A DNA stretch of 64,000 nt. It comes from Actinokineospora xionganensis (GTDB lineage: Bacteria > Actinomycetota > Actinomycetes > Mycobacteriales > Pseudonocardiaceae). Position numbers and translations under genes: made by a program. The DNA is taken from positions 271,627 to 335,626 of the forward strand of contig NZ_JABVED010000006.1 in assembly GCF_014323725.1 (NCBI RefSeq), written 5' to 3'. Each line of letters starts with the position of its first letter. Position 1 is the stretch's first letter. The notes under the pieces were generated by a model. The model saw nothing but the letters and a program-made list of their open reading frames with translations. It did not search any database and had not been told where the DNA came from. Of this stretch, positions 18,117 through 27,505 are shown piece after piece.

Positions 18117-18824
18117 TCACGGGATCAGCAGCCAGCCCGCGGCGACAAACAGCGCGCCGAGGTTGATCAGGGCGAAGGAGCTGACCCAGAAGAACCCGGG
18201 GGCGCCGGTGAGCCGGGCCAACTGGTCGGCGTCGGAGTCCCTGGCCTGCCCGCGCCTGCGCTTGCTCTGCAGTTCCATGATCGGGCGGACGCCGCCGAGC
18301 AGCAGGAACCAGGTGATGAGGTAGGCGAAGGCGGCCTGGATCTCCTCGGTGGCGAACCAGGAGACACCGAACAGGATCGCGCCCGTGGTCACCACGGAAA
18401 GCACGCCGTAGACGTTGCGGATCATGACCAGCACCGCGAACAGCAGCACCGCGCACGTGACCAGCAGCGCGGACACGCGATCCGCGCCCAGGAGGGCGGC
18501 GAAGCCGAGTCCGAGCAGCGACGGCGCGACGTAGCCCGCGAGCGCGGTGCACACCATTCCGGGTCCGTGTGGCCGTCCGCGGGACACGGTCACGCCCGAG
18601 GTGTCGGAGTGCAGGCGGATACCGGCGAGCCGCCTGCCCGCGAGCACGGCCACCAGGGCGTGTCCGGCCTCGTGGACGATGGTGATCACGTTGCGCGCGG
18701 GGCGCCAGAGCACGTTGGTCAGCACGACGGCGATGGCGACACCCGCGGTCACGAGGATCATCGTGGCGGGCGGGCGCCACTGGTCGCCGAAGATCTGCTG
18801 CCAGAGATCAGGAGTGGACTGCAC
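18117..18824 (-). CDS. M50-type membrane metalloprotease
   Basis: This is an intramembrane zinc-protease-like protein of the M50B group. With GTG 18824 it has 235 aa; the GGAGG directly before is too close to be ideal, so the true start may differ. The zinc motif HEAGH lies near residues 51-55 at the end of the first helix, and about six further hydrophobic segments follow (GYVAPSLLGLGFAALL, LLVTCAVLLFAVLVM, FWVSSFALINLGALF). The C-terminal cytoplasmic loop is basic (SKRRRGQARD). Its substrate is unknown. It follows the monooxygenase gene by 28 bp on the same strand. Confidence 0.78.
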   Translation of the reverse strand: MQSTPDLWQQIFGDQWRPPATMILVTAGVAIAVVLTNVLWRPARNVITIVHEAGHALVAVLAGRRLAGIRLHSDTSGVTVSRGRPHGPGMVCTALAGYVAPSLLGLGFAALLGADRVSALLVTCAVLLFAVLVMIRNVYGVLSVVTTGAILFGVSWFATEEIQAAFAYLITWFLLLGGVRPIMELQSKRRRGQARDSDADQLARLTGAPGFFWVSSFALINLGALFVAAGWLLIP

Positions 18825-18852
18825 ACCTCCGATCTTCCCGCAAGCGCGGGAC

Positions 18853-19974
18853 TCAGCTCGCAGTGGCCGGTTCCGCGGGCAGCGGTGAATCAAGCATCCG
18901 GGTCAGAGAGCGGCGCATCACGGAGGCGGGCATCAGCCGAAGTGCGGTGTTGCGCAAGGCGGCCAGCGGCGGCGGTGAGATATGCGCCATCCTGACCGCG
19001 CCCAGGGAGCGGGCGGCGATTCGCTGCGCCCGGGGCCTGCGCACCGCGTCGTACTCGCGCAGCGCCGCCGGGACGTCGGGGCCCGCGGCGAGGATGGCCA
19101 GGCTCACGGCGTCCTCCAGCGCCTGGCAGCCGCCCTGGCCCAGGTAGGGGGCCATCGCGTGCGCGGCGTCGCCGACGAGGGCGACCTTGCCGCGGACGAA
19201 GGTGCGCAGGGGCGGCAGGGTGTAGATGTCGTGGCGCAGGACCGCGGTGGGCTCGGCGGCGGCGAGGATCCGCGGGATCGGGTCGGGCCAGGCGCCGAAG
19301 AGCCACCGGAGTTCGGTCAACTCGTCGGTCCGCACGCCTTCGGCCGCCTTTGCTCCCGCGTAGCAGTAGATCTGATCCTCGCCCATCGGGAAGGCGCCGA
19401 AGACGCGGCCGTCGCGCCAGGTCTCGCTGCCGACGAACGGCTCGATGCCCTCGGCGGACACGGCCAGCCGCCACGCCGTGGCGCCGATGTGACGCAAGGG
19501 CCTGGCATCCGGCCAGAACGCCTGGCGGACGCCGCTGCGGGCGCCGTCCGCGCCGATCAGGAGGTCGACGTCGGACAGCAGGAGATCGCGTTCGGACTGG
19601 TCGAAGGTCGTCGGGTCGATCCGGGCTCCGACGTGCAGGCAGTCCGCCGGGACGGCGTCGAGCAGGATCTTGAGCAGGTCGGCGCGGTGGATCACCAGCA
19701 CGTCATCCGGGTCGCCGGATCCGCGCACGATCCAGTTTCCGCGCCCGTCACGGAACCCGCCGATGCCCGCCTGGGCGCCCGCGCCGCGAACGGCCGCGCC
19801 GAGACCGAGGACGTCCAGGGCGCGCAACGCGTTGCTCCACAGCGAAATCCCCGCGCCGACCGCGCTGAAGGCCTCCGCCTGCTCGTACACCCGCACCTGC
19901 CAGCCGCGCTGGGTGAGCCCGGCCGCCGTGGCCAGGCCCGCGATGCCGCCGCCGATGATCGCCGCTGTCCGCAT
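18853..19974 (-). CDS. FAD-dependent aromatic-type monooxygenase
   Basis: The ATG at 19974 follows GAAGGG and gives 373 aa, the usual length for UbiH/PHBH-like hydroxylases. The FAD-binding start is IIGGGIAGLATAAGL, followed by the DG motif region (LLIGADGARSGVRQAF) and GDAAHAMAPYLGQGGCQALE, the second FAD contact. It hydroxylates an unknown, probably aromatic or polyketide-like substrate with NAD(P)H. It is divergent from a TetR regulator; the 60-bp spacer holds two clear operators, so its expression is very likely repressed by that regulator until a ligand arrives. Confidence 0.88.
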   Translation of the reverse strand: MRTAAIIGGGIAGLATAAGLTQRGWQVRVYEQAEAFSAVGAGISLWSNALRALDVLGLGAAVRGAGAQAGIGGFRDGRGNWIVRGSGDPDDVLVIHRADLLKILLDAVPADCLHVGARIDPTTFDQSERDLLLSDVDLLIGADGARSGVRQAFWPDARPLRHIGATAWRLAVSAEGIEPFVGSETWRDGRVFGAFPMGEDQIYCYAGAKAAEGVRTDELTELRWLFGAWPDPIPRILAAAEPTAVLRHDIYTLPPLRTFVRGKVALVGDAAHAMAPYLGQGGCQALEDAVSLAILAAGPDVPAALREYDAVRRPRAQRIAARSLGAVRMAHISPPPLAALRNTALRLMPASVMRRSLTRMLDSPLPAEPATAS

Positions 19975-19989
19975 GCCGAAACCCTTCTC

Positions 19990-20005
19990 CTCTACATCCG
20001 TAGAG
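19990..20005. promoter_or_regulatory. TetR operator 1, CTCTAC-ATCC-GTAGAG
   Basis: A 16-bp inverted repeat with perfect 6-bp arms lies in the spacer between the monooxygenase and the TetR gene. Its outer arms CTCTAC/GTAGAG are identical to those of the second operator 19 bp further on, which supports both being bound by the same dimeric repressor. Confidence 0.65.
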
Positions 20006-20008
20006 CCA

Positions 20009-20024
20009 CTCTACACTTGTAGAG
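20009..20024. promoter_or_regulatory. TetR operator 2, CTCTACA-CT-TGTAGAG
   Basis: This site has perfect 7-bp arms and a 2-bp spacer, and ends 2 bp before the GGAGG ribosome site of the TetR gene. Binding here would block the regulator's own transcription as well as the divergent monooxygenase promoter. Centre-to-centre distance to operator 1 is 19 bp, close to two helical turns. Confidence 0.72.
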
Positions 20025-20034
20025 TGGAGGAATC

Positions 20035-20613
20035 ATGACGACTGCGCCACAGCGCCGCGCCGCCATCGCCGACGCCGCCATCGCCACGCTCGCCGCCGAG
20101 GGAATGCGGGGCCTCACCCATCGGGCGGTGGATCGACGGGCAGGGCTGCCGGAGGGCTCGTGCTCGTACTACTTCCGCACCCGCCAGGCGCTGCTGGAAG
20201 CGACGGTGCAGCGCCTTTCGACCCTCGATGACGAGATGGTCGCGCCGATCTCGACGAAGCCGCTGATGGCGGACCTGCCGGAACTGCTGACCGGCATGGT
20301 CGAGTTCGCCGTCACCACGGGGCGCGACTGGGCGATCGCCCGCTACGAACTGTCCCTGGAGGCCACCCGACGCCCCGAACTGCGGGCGGTGCTGGTCGCC
20401 GTGGGCAAGAGGTACCGCGATCTCGCGATCGCGGTACTGACCGAGGCGGGCGCCTCCGATCCGCAGCGCCAGGGGCGGGACCTGGTCGCGTACGCCGACG
20501 GGCTGATCTTCGACACGGTGGCGGGCGCGGGCGGGCGGGAGTTCGACCGGGCCGAGGTACGCAAGTCGATTGTCGAACTCCTGACTCAGACGATCCCTGG
20601 ATTCCAAAGCTAG
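20035..20613 (+). CDS. TetR-family transcriptional repressor
   Basis: A 192-aa protein with ATG at 20035, 4 bp after GGAGG. The N-terminal helix-turn-helix is typical (AAIATLAAEGMRGLTHRAVDR, then AGLPEGSCSYYFRTRQALLEA). The C-terminal ligand domain is helical, with TAV/ELL segments and an ending FDRAEVRKSIVELLTQTIPGF. It probably binds the two CTCTAC-type palindromes directly upstream and controls both itself and the divergent flavin monooxygenase; the inducer is probably a substrate of that enzyme. The downstream oxidoreductase genes begin 40 bp later and could be under the same control. Confidence 0.9.
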   Translation: MTTAPQRRAAIADAAIATLAAEGMRGLTHRAVDRRAGLPEGSCSYYFRTRQALLEATVQRLSTLDDEMVAPISTKPLMADLPELLTGMVEFAVTTGRDWAIARYELSLEATRRPELRAVLVAVGKRYRDLAIAVLTEAGASDPQRQGRDLVAYADGLIFDTVAGAGGREFDRAEVRKSIVELLTQTIPGFQS

Positions 20614-20652
20614 AACACGTTACATTTTTCGCACCGGACGAAGGGTGCGGGA

Positions 20653-21534
20653 ATGAAGTTCACGATGAGCGTGGCGATGAGCCCGCTGGAGCAGCTCACC
20701 GAGCTCGCGCGCACGGCCGAGGAGTGCGGGTTCAATTCGATCGCCCTGCCGGACTCACTTTTCTACGCCGAGTCGGTGGCCGCGAAGTACCCCTACACCG
20801 ACGACGGAAGCCGGTTCTGGGACGCCGCCACACCCTGGCCCGACCCGTTCGTCGCGGCCGCCGCGATGGGCGCGGTGACGAACAGGATCAGGTTCTATCC
20901 GCAGGTGCTGAAACTGGGACCGCGCAACCCGCTGCTGCTCGCCAGGCAGGTCGGCAGTGTCGCGGTGCTGACCGGTGACCGCTTCGGCCTCGGCGTGGGG
21001 CTGGGCTGGTCGCCGGAGGAGTCCGAATGGTGCGGGGCACCGTTCTCCGACCGCGGCGCGCGTGCCGACGAGGCGATAGAGATCCTGCGACTGGTCTTGG
21101 GCGGCGGGATGGTCGAGTACCCGGGCCGGTTCTACCAGTTCGGCAAGCTTCGGATGAGCCCCGCGCCCGCCGTCCCCGTGCCCATCTACGTGGGCGGACA
21201 CTCCCCCGCGGGGCTGCGGCGCGCCGCCCGCCTCGGCGACGGCTGGACCTCCGCGATGATGCGGTTCGAGGAACTGCGCGAGACGGTCCAGACCCTGCGT
21301 CGGCTGCGCGAAGAGTATGGGCGCGCCGAAGAGCCGTTCGAGGTCCAGGCGGTCTGCGTCGACCGGTTCGGCCTCGACGGGTACCGCGCGCAGGCCGAGA
21401 TCGGGGTGACCGACGCCGTGACGGTGCCGTGGATGTTCTACGGCGCGGGGTTCGACGCGCCGCTGCGAGCCAAACAGGACGGCATCCGGCGCTTCGCCGA
21501 AGACATCATCGACCGCTTCCAGGAGGACAAGTGA
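20653..21534 (+). CDS. LLM-class (luciferase-like) F420-dependent-type oxidoreductase
   Basis: The 293-aa protein is a TIM-barrel flavin/F420 enzyme of the luciferase-like group. It shows LARTAEECGFNSIALPDS, the conserved FYPQVLKLGPRNPLLLARQV, LTGDRFGLGVGLGWSPEE, and VPIYVGGHSPAGLRRAARLGDG, all family blocks. Actinobacterial members usually use F420, but FMN cannot be excluded from sequence alone. It overlaps the following SnoaL-like gene by 4 bp (GTGA), so the two act together on some unknown substrate, possibly a steroid or polyketide. Confidence 0.85.
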   Translation: MKFTMSVAMSPLEQLTELARTAEECGFNSIALPDSLFYAESVAAKYPYTDDGSRFWDAATPWPDPFVAAAAMGAVTNRIRFYPQVLKLGPRNPLLLARQVGSVAVLTGDRFGLGVGLGWSPEESEWCGAPFSDRGARADEAIEILRLVLGGGMVEYPGRFYQFGKLRMSPAPAVPVPIYVGGHSPAGLRRAARLGDGWTSAMMRFEELRETVQTLRRLREEYGRAEEPFEVQAVCVDRFGLDGYRAQAEIGVTDAVTVPWMFYGAGFDAPLRAKQDGIRRFAEDIIDRFQEDK

Positions 21535-21974
21535 CCGCTGTTATCTGGGAGGCGACAACCGTCGAGCATCCCGCGCGGACCGCCGCGCTCGCATCGATGA
21601 CCGCTGTCAGCCGCAAGGACAAGGCGGGGTGGCTCGAACTGTTCGCCGCGGACGGTGTCGTCGAGGATCCTGTCGGAAAGTCGCCGTTCGACCCCGATGG
21701 GCTTGGTCACCACGGTCATGGCGGCATCTCCGCTTTCTGGGACAAGGCAATCGCGGCGGTGGAGCGTTTCGAGTTCCGGATCGCCGACTCGTTCGCCGCG
21801 GGCGACGAGGTGGCCAACGTCGGCACCATCACGGCGTTTCTGGCCGGTGGCATGCGGATCGATACCGACGGCGTGTTCGTGTACCGCGTCGCCGAGGACG
21901 GGTTGATCCGGTCGATGCGCGCGTTCTGGGAGCTGCAACGCGCGATGGCGACGATTCGACAAGACGGGCCTTGA
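21531..21974 (+). CDS. SnoaL/NTF2-like protein (ketosteroid isomerase fold)
   Basis: GTG 21531 overlaps the stop of the oxidoreductase and has AGGAGG 4 bp upstream. The 147 aa form an alpha+beta cone: MTAVSRKDKAGWLELFAADGVVEDPVG at the start is the typical entry, and IRSMRAFWELQRAM the final strand and helix. Members act as small-molecule isomerases, hydrolases or cyclases. The residue VEDP is where the catalytic Asp sits in many homologues. Function is likely linked to the product of the upstream enzyme. Confidence 0.78.
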   Translation: MTAVIWEATTVEHPARTAALASMTAVSRKDKAGWLELFAADGVVEDPVGKSPFDPDGLGHHGHGGISAFWDKAIAAVERFEFRIADSFAAGDEVANVGTITAFLAGGMRIDTDGVFVYRVAEDGLIRSMRAFWELQRAMATIRQDGP

Positions 21975-22139
21975 GGCTTTCACCGGAAGGTGAACATGCT
22001 CGCCGGGCCGCTTCGCTTGTGGTTGACTGACCGTGGCTGATCGGATCGCCGCCGTGTTCAGCGGCGGTGACCGCCTCGGCCACAGGAATGACAGGTGTCC
22101 GCAATAGCGGTCACAGTGAAGAAACGCTAGGAGAAACGC

Positions 22140-22343
22140 ATGGCCCAGGGCACCGTCAAGTGGTTCAACGCCGAAAAGGGCTTTGGCTTCATCGCCCCTG
22201 ACGACGGAACCTCCGACGTGTTCGTGCACTACTCGGAGATCCAGTCCAACGGATTCCGCAGCCTGGAAGAGAACCAGAAGGTGCAGTACGACGTCGGGCA
22301 GGGCGCCAAGGGCCCCCAGGCCACCGGTGTGACCATCCTCTGA
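22140..22343 (+). CDS. Cold shock protein (CspA family)
   Basis: A 67-aa single cold-shock domain. RNA-binding motifs RNP1 (KGFGFIAP) and RNP2 (VFVHYSEI) are intact, and [17 protein letters not shown] is the canonical start. Such proteins act as RNA chaperones in the cytoplasm. AGGAG lies 7 bp before the ATG. The 165-bp region before it (21975-22139) holds no gene and could be a structured leader. A clear terminator follows 53 bp after the stop, so the gene is monocistronic. Confidence 0.97.
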   Translation: MAQGTVKWFNAEKGFGFIAPDDGTSDVFVHYSEIQSNGFRSLEENQKVQYDVGQGAKGPQATGVTIL

Positions 22344-22395
22344 CACACGTCTCCTCCCGCGGTTCACGCCGCGTCTTGAGACCTGGAACGGTTGG

Positions 22396-22419
22396 GCCCC
22401 GCTCGTGCCGGAGCGGGGC
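22396..22419 (+). terminator. Terminator after the cold shock gene
   Basis: GCCCCGCTC and GAGCGGGGC form a perfect 9-bp stem with a 6-nt loop, followed by TCTTCCT. It ends the csp transcript and separates it from tex, whose promoter must lie in the remaining 140 bp. Confidence 0.82.
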
Positions 22420-22559
22420 TCTTCCTATTCACGGGTCCACTTTCCCGTCCACAGAGGACTTTTCGGCGAAGTTGTCCACAGGCGCGTGCCCCTGCACCCC
22501 ACGGTGCCCGGGTTTCCGACAGAATGGCCGTCGGAACCGAGACCAGGAAGCAGGAGTGC

Positions 22560-24932
22560 ATGAGCGAGCAGGCTCTGGGGATCCATCAGCGCATCGCCGA
22601 GGAACTCGGTGTACGTGAGCGACAGGTCGCCGCGGCTGTCGAGTTGCTCGACGGCGGCGCCACGGTGCCGTTCATCGCGCGGTACCGCAAAGAGGTCACC
22701 GGCACGCTCGACGACGCGCAACTGCGCACCCTTGACGAGCGCCTGCGCTACCTGCGTGAGCTGGAAGAACGCCGCGCCGCCGTGCTCGACTCGATCCGCG
22801 AGCAGGGCAAGCTCGACGACGCGCTCACCGCGCGGATCATGGGCGCCGACTCCAAGGCCCGCCTCGAGGACATCTACCTGCCGTTCAAGCCGAAGCGGCG
22901 CACCAAGGCCGCCATCGCCCGCGAGGCGGGGCTCGAACCGCTGGCCGACACCCTGATCAACGACCCGACGCAGGTCCCGGAGACCGTCGCGGCCGGCTAT
23001 GTCGACGCCGACAAGGGCGTGGCCGACGTCAAGGCCGCGCTCGACGGCGCGCGGTCGATCCTGGTCGAGCGCTTCGCCGAGGACCCGGACCTGATCGGCG
23101 AGCTCCGCGAGCGCATGTGGACCCGCGGCGCGCTGGTGTCGAAGGTCCGCGAAGGCAAGGAGACCGACGGCGCGAAGTTCGCCGACTACTTCGACTTCTC
23201 CGAGCCGTTCGGCAAGCTGCCGTCGCACCGCATCCTGGCGATGTTCCGCGGCGAGAAAGAGGAAGTCCTCGAACTGGTCATGGAGGCCTCCCCCGAGGTC
23301 GACCCGACCGTGCTCCCGGTGCCGCGCACCGAATACGAGGTCCGCATCGCGCAGCGGTTCGGCATCTCCGACCAGGGCCGACCGGGCGACAAATGGCTGT
23401 CGGACACCGTCCGCTGGGCCTGGCGCACCCGGATCCTGGTCCACCTCGGCATCGACCTGCGCGGCAGGCTCCGGCAGGCCGCCGAGGACGAGGCCGTGCG
23501 AGTGTTCGCCACCAACCTGCGCGACCTGCTGCTGGCCGCCCCCGCGGGCACCCGGGCCACCATGGGTCTCGACCCGGGCTTCCGCACCGGCGTCAAGGTC
23601 GCCGTGGTCGACGCGACAGGCAAGGTCGTGGCCACCGAGACGATCTACCCGCACGTTCCCCAGCAGCGCTGGGACGAGGCGCTCGCCGTGCTCGGCAAGC
23701 TTGCCGCGCGACACAAGGTGGAACTGGTCGCGATCGGCAACGGCACCGCCTCGCGGGAGACCGACAAGCTCGCCGCCGAGCTGATCGCCAAGTTCCCGGA
23801 CCTCAAGCTGACCAAGGTCATGGTCTCCGAAGCCGGCGCGTCGGTGTACTCCGCGTCGGCATACGCCTCCTCCGAACTCCCCGACCTCGACGTGTCCATC
23901 CGCGGCGCGGTGTCCATCGCCCGGCGCCTGCAGGACCCGCTCGCCGAGTTGGTGAAGATCGACCCCAAGTCCATCGGCGTCGGCCAGTACCAGCACGACC
24001 TGTCCGAGGTGAAGCTGTCCCGGTCCCTCGACGCGGTCGTCGAGGACTGCGTGAACGGCGTCGGCGTCGACGTCAACACCGCGTCCGCCCCGCTGCTCAC
24101 CAGGGTTTCCGGCATCGGCGCCGGGCTGGCGGAGAACATCGTCGCCCACCGCGACCTCCACGGCCCGTTCCGCTCCCGCAAGGGACTCAAGGAGGTTCCG
24201 CGCCTCGGCGCCAAGGCGTTCGAGCAGTGCGCGGGCTTCCTGCGCATCCCCGCGGGCGACGACCCGCTCGACGCCTCCAGCGTCCACCCGGAGTCCTACC
24301 CGGTGGTCCGCAAGATCCTCGCCGCCACCGGGGGCGACCTGTCGTCGCTGATCGGAAACACCAGCACCCTGCGTTCGCTGCGACCGGAGCAGTTCGTCAC
24401 GGAGACGTTCGGCCTCCCCACGGTGACCGACATCCTGGCGGAACTGGAAAAGCCCGGCCGCGACCCACGTCCCGCCTTCAAGACCGCCACCTTCGCCGAC
24501 GGAGTCGAGAAGCTGAGCGACCTCAAGCCCGGCATGACCCTCGAAGGTGTGGTCACGAACGTCGCCGCCTTCGGCGCTTTCGTCGACATCGGTGTCCACC
24601 AGGACGGTTTGGTCCACGTGTCGGCCCTGTCGAAGACCTTCGTCAAGGATCCCCGCGACGTCGTGAAGTCGGGTGACGTGGTGAAGGTGAAGGTCCTAGA
24701 GGTCGACATTCCGCGCAAGCGAATCTCCCTGACCCTCCGCCTCGACGACGAACTCCCCACCCCCGGCCAGCCGACCCAACAGGGCAACCGCCGAGACAAC
24801 AACCGAGGCGGCAACCGCCAACAGCAGCAACCCCGCGCCAACAACAACTCCCGCCGCGACACCGCCCGCACCGACAACGCCGCCGCGGGCACCATGGCCG
24901 ACGCCCTGCGCCGGGCAGGCTTCAAGAGCTGA
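22560..24932 (+). CDS. tex: Tex-family RNA-binding transcription accessory protein
   Basis: ATG 22560, after CAGGAG, gives 790 aa, the standard Tex length; the frame is open further upstream but reads through the csp terminator. Domain order is visible: helical N-terminus ([30 protein letters not shown]), YqgF-like fold ([17 protein letters not shown]), helix-hairpin-helix ([16 protein letters not shown]), and S1 domain ([20 protein letters not shown]). A low-complexity Asn/Gln/Arg tail follows before the last helix. Tex is a cytoplasmic nucleic-acid-binding factor linked to transcription and stress; its exact job is unsettled. Confidence 0.94.
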   Translation: MSEQALGIHQRIAEELGVRERQVAAAVELLDGGATVPFIARYRKEVTGTLDDAQLRTLDERLRYLRELEERRAAVLDSIREQGKLDDALTARIMGADSKARLEDIYLPFKPKRRTKAAIAREAGLEPLADTLINDPTQVPETVAAGYVDADKGVADVKAALDGARSILVERFAEDPDLIGELRERMWTRGALVSKVREGKETDGAKFADYFDFSEPFGKLPSHRILAMFRGEKEEVLELVMEASPEVDPTVLPVPRTEYEVRIAQRFGISDQGRPGDKWLSDTVRWAWRTRILVHLGIDLRGRLRQAAEDEAVRVFATNLRDLLLAAPAGTRATMGLDPGFRTGVKVAVVDATGKVVATETIYPHVPQQRWDEALAVLGKLAARHKVELVAIGNGTASRETDKLAAELIAKFPDLKLTKVMVSEAGASVYSASAYASSELPDLDVSIRGAVSIARRLQDPLAELVKIDPKSIGVGQYQHDLSEVKLSRSLDAVVEDCVNGVGVDVNTASAPLLTRVSGIGAGLAENIVAHRDLHGPFRSRKGLKEVPRLGAKAFEQCAGFLRIPAGDDPLDASSVHPESYPVVRKILAATGGDLSSLIGNTSTLRSLRPEQFVTETFGLPTVTDILAELEKPGRDPRPAFKTATFADGVEKLSDLKPGMTLEGVVTNVAAFGAFVDIGVHQDGLVHVSALSKTFVKDPRDVVKSGDVVKVKVLEVDIPRKRISLTLRLDDELPTPGQPTQQGNRRDNNRGGNRQQQQPRANNNSRRDTARTDNAAAGTMADALRRAGFKS

Positions 24933-25407
24933 CACCCCAACAGCAACAACGCGACACCGCGCGGCGACTGTCGTGGGCGGATGCGGTCCGACCCCGGACC
25001 CACGCTCAGCGCATGCGGCGACCGGTGTCCTGGCCCGGATCCGACGCGGCTTGTCTCCCGCCGCCGGGTCGGTGTCGCGGGGCGTGGCCGAGCCGCGCAT
25101 TGGGGCGTTGTGGCGGTGCCCCGCGCGGGCCGAGGGTGGCGCTCACGCCCTCACTGGTCGGCGCGGGCGCCGACCGCCGCACTGGGAACGGGCATGGGTC
25201 GCCCTGGAACTCGCACGTGCCAGCGGATGCGGCCTCGACGCGCCGCCGCGGGTGCCGCACTGGCTGCACACAGCGCAGTGCGTGCGGGTGGAGCCTGGTG
25301 ACCTGCGACAGCAACACGGGATCTACCCGTCCCACTGCCATGCGCGCGCCCACTCGTCGCTCCGTGATGATGGTGCGGAGGGGATCGTCGCGTCGCCCCG
25401 GCTCGGC
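24933..25407. other. 475-bp stretch without a confident gene
   Basis: Several overlapping open frames exist on both strands, but none has a convincing start, ribosome site or recognisable domain, and their translations are rich in Arg, Pro, Gly and Cys, as expected for shadows of GC-rich DNA. It may be a decayed gene. I see no hairpin terminator of note for tex and no repeat. Confidence 0.5.
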
Positions 25408-25866
25408 CTAGTTCTGCACGGCCAGACAGAGCAATACGAAGCCCGCGGTCGCGGCGACCATGCGGACCTGGTTCCACCGCACCCACGGGGCCTCGAACGC
25501 CTTGCGCGCCTGCCCGATGTCGGCCGGGTCGGCTGCGTCGAGCCGGTTGTTGAGTGGGATGTTGACGGCGAAGGTGATCAGCAGTGACAGCAGGAACAAC
25601 GCCGCGCCCGCCACGGCGCGTGCGTCCAGCCCGCCACCGTCGACCAGGTCGATCACGATGACGGCGCCGGAGCTGAGCAGCGACCCCATGAACACCAGGC
25701 CGAACAGTCCATTCTGGATGGACCGGTTGATCCGCCGCATCACGTCCACGAACACCCGGTCCTCGACACCGCCGAGGCCGAGCATCACCGAGCAGGCGAA
25801 AGCGAAGAACAGACCCGCGATCAACCCGGACGTGACCGTCGCGAGCACAAGCACCACCTGGGACAT
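25408..25866 (-). CDS. DUF1772-type (anthrone-oxygenase-like) membrane protein
   Basis: ATG 25866 with AGAAAGG upstream yields 152 aa with four hydrophobic helices (VVLVLATVTSGLIAGLFFAF, GLFGLVFMGSLLSSGAVIV, AGAALFLLSLLITFAVNIP, MVAATAGFVLLCLAV). The conserved segment NIPLNNRL and the WVRWNQVRMV motif match the DUF1772 family, which includes anthrone oxygenases, though most bacterial members have no known reaction. It stands alone between the gene-poor stretch and the sigma factor gene. Confidence 0.8.
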   Translation of the reverse strand: MSQVVLVLATVTSGLIAGLFFAFACSVMLGLGGVEDRVFVDVMRRINRSIQNGLFGLVFMGSLLSSGAVIVIDLVDGGGLDARAVAGAALFLLSLLITFAVNIPLNNRLDAADPADIGQARKAFEAPWVRWNQVRMVAATAGFVLLCLAVQN

Positions 25867-26023
25867 CGGCAACCTTTCTGGACCGGGACATCCGATCGGA
25901 CACCGCGGATGAAACGTACTGGGCGAAGCCGTCAAGATCGAGGCCCCGCGGGTGGGCGATGCGAGCACACCAAGCGATTCATATGAGCCACAGCCGAGAA
26001 GCTCAACCGCGTACGCGGTCGCC

Positions 26024-27388
26024 TCACCTCGCGTCGCGACCGAAGATCACCGCCCAGTAGTAGCCGCACGGCCCGCCCTCGGCTCGGCCGACGCCGATGG
26101 CGTCCACCTCACAGGACAGCCCGACCGCGTCGCCCGCGGCCAGGGACTTCACGACCTCCGAGGCCCTCTCGCTGTAGGCCGCGACGAATCCGCCGCGCAT
26201 CCCGCGGTATCCCGTGGCGGCGACCCGGTCCTGCAACGTGGTGCCGTCCGGCCCGGTCATCCCGATGTACTCGCCGCGCATCATGTCGTCGCTGTGCGCA
26301 CGGGCGGCCGTCATCAGCCGCGGAACCGCGCGCAGCGGGCCGCAACCCTCCGCTATCCGCCGGTTGTTGAGCGCCACGATCAGCCGGTCGGCCTCCGACT
26401 GCGGCGGCGCGGCCGACGCCGCTGGCGGCGGCGGCGCGGGTGCGGTCGTGGTGGGAACCGCGGCCACGGGCGCGAAGCTGATCGGCGTCGACGACGTGAC
26501 CGTGGGCAGCGAGACGACCGGGTCGTCCTCGACACCGGGGATGCACCACCAGCCGACCGTCAGCGCGAAGGTCAGCACCAGCGTCACCGCGCTCTTGCGG
26601 AGCAGGTGCGGCGACGGGTCGACCAGCGACCACGCGGCGTTGTCCACCGCGACCGGTTCGCGCTCCGCGGCGGCGAGCAGGACCGCGATGATCGCGACCG
26701 GCGCGGTGACCCGGCCCGCGAGGTCACGACATTCCCCGCACCTGCGGATATGCCGGTCGACACGCACCCGCTGGGCGGCCGAGAGGGTGCGCGGATGTTC
26801 CGGCACCAACCCGGCCAGCCGCTCGCAGCGGCGAGGGTTGCGGACCAACAGCAGCAGCCGCACCGCGTGGCCGAGTGCCGTCCGCGCGCGGTGCGCGAGC
26901 ACGGCGGCGTGCGCGGGCCGGACGTCGAGGGCTTGGGCGAGTTCGGTGTTCGACACCTCGTCGCGCACGGTCAGTTCGAGGATCGCCAGCTGCCGCGGCT
27001 CCAGGCTCGCCGCCGCGTCCCACACCAGTCCCGCGGCCTCCCGCGCGGCCGCCGCCTCGTGCGGCGTCTCACCGCCGTCGGCGAGTTCGGGCAGTTCGGC
27101 GAGCAGCAGCGGCCCGCCCTTGCGGACATGGTCGAGCGCGGCGCGGTGGGCGATGCTGAACAGCCACGGCCGGAACCGCGCGGGCTCACGCAGCCCGTCG
27201 AGGTTGCGCAGCGCGCTGACGAACGCGTCCTGCACCAAGTCCTCGGCCAGATGCGGGTCGCCCACGGTGCGGGTGACGAATCTCGTCACCGGCGCGCGGT
27301 ACCGGTCGTGGAGCTGGGTGAAGGCATCGTCGTCGCCCGCGCGGGCGTCGAGGACCAGGGTCGCGTCCGAGGGTTCACCGGACTGCAT
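26024..27388 (-). CDS. Membrane-tethered ECF sigma factor fused to zinc-finger, TM helix and CAP domain
   Basis: ATG 27388 gives 454 aa. Domains in order: sigma region 2 (about 22-90, with LVQDAFVSALRNL and FRPWLFSIAHRAALDH), sigma region 4 (about 123-175, with LEPRQLAILEL and NTELAQALDV), a zinc-binding anti-sigma-like module (Cys188, His213, Cys217, Cys220, in DRHIRRCGEC), one membrane helix (about 264-283), a Pro/Thr linker (290-328) and a CAP/SCP-like domain (331-454). The CAP part keeps NRRIAEGCGPL and AHSDDM but lacks the GEN and SPGH motifs seen in the neighbouring CAP protein, so it looks like a sensor rather than an enzyme. It appears to be sigma factor, its own anti-sigma clamp and an outside sensor in one chain. 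Confidence 0.85.
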   Translation of the reverse strand: MQSGEPSDATLVLDARAGDDDAFTQLHDRYRAPVTRFVTRTVGDPHLAEDLVQDAFVSALRNLDGLREPARFRPWLFSIAHRAALDHVRKGGPLLLAELPELADGGETPHEAAAAREAAGLVWDAAASLEPRQLAILELTVRDEVSNTELAQALDVRPAHAAVLAHRARTALGHAVRLLLLVRNPRRCERLAGLVPEHPRTLSAAQRVRVDRHIRRCGECRDLAGRVTAPVAIIAVLLAAAEREPVAVDNAAWSLVDPSPHLLRKSAVTLVLTFALTVGWWCIPGVEDDPVVSLPTVTSSTPISFAPVAAVPTTTAPAPPPPAASAAPPQSEADRLIVALNNRRIAEGCGPLRAVPRLMTAARAHSDDMMRGEYIGMTGPDGTTLQDRVAATGYRGMRGGFVAAYSERASEVVKSLAAGDAVGLSCEVDAIGVGRAEGGPCGYYWAVIFGRDAR

Positions 27389-27505
27389 ATCGCCGCCTTC
27401 GCGGAAGATCTTTGAACTCTTCGGCCTCAGACCGTAATGCCTCAGGCAAACCCACCGTCCAATGGGCATAGCCATCCGCCGAGTTTTCATGAAGGATCCC
27501 CACCC

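Noticed and set aside
22392..22559. Longer Tex start at 22392
   Set aside because: The extension reads through the csp terminator hairpin and has no ribosome site; ATG 22560 has one and gives the standard length.
24973..25587. Open frame after tex that could be a 204-aa protein
   Set aside because: It runs antisense into the DUF1772 gene, has no ribosome site, and its translation matches no fold I know. It is treated as a gene-free stretch.
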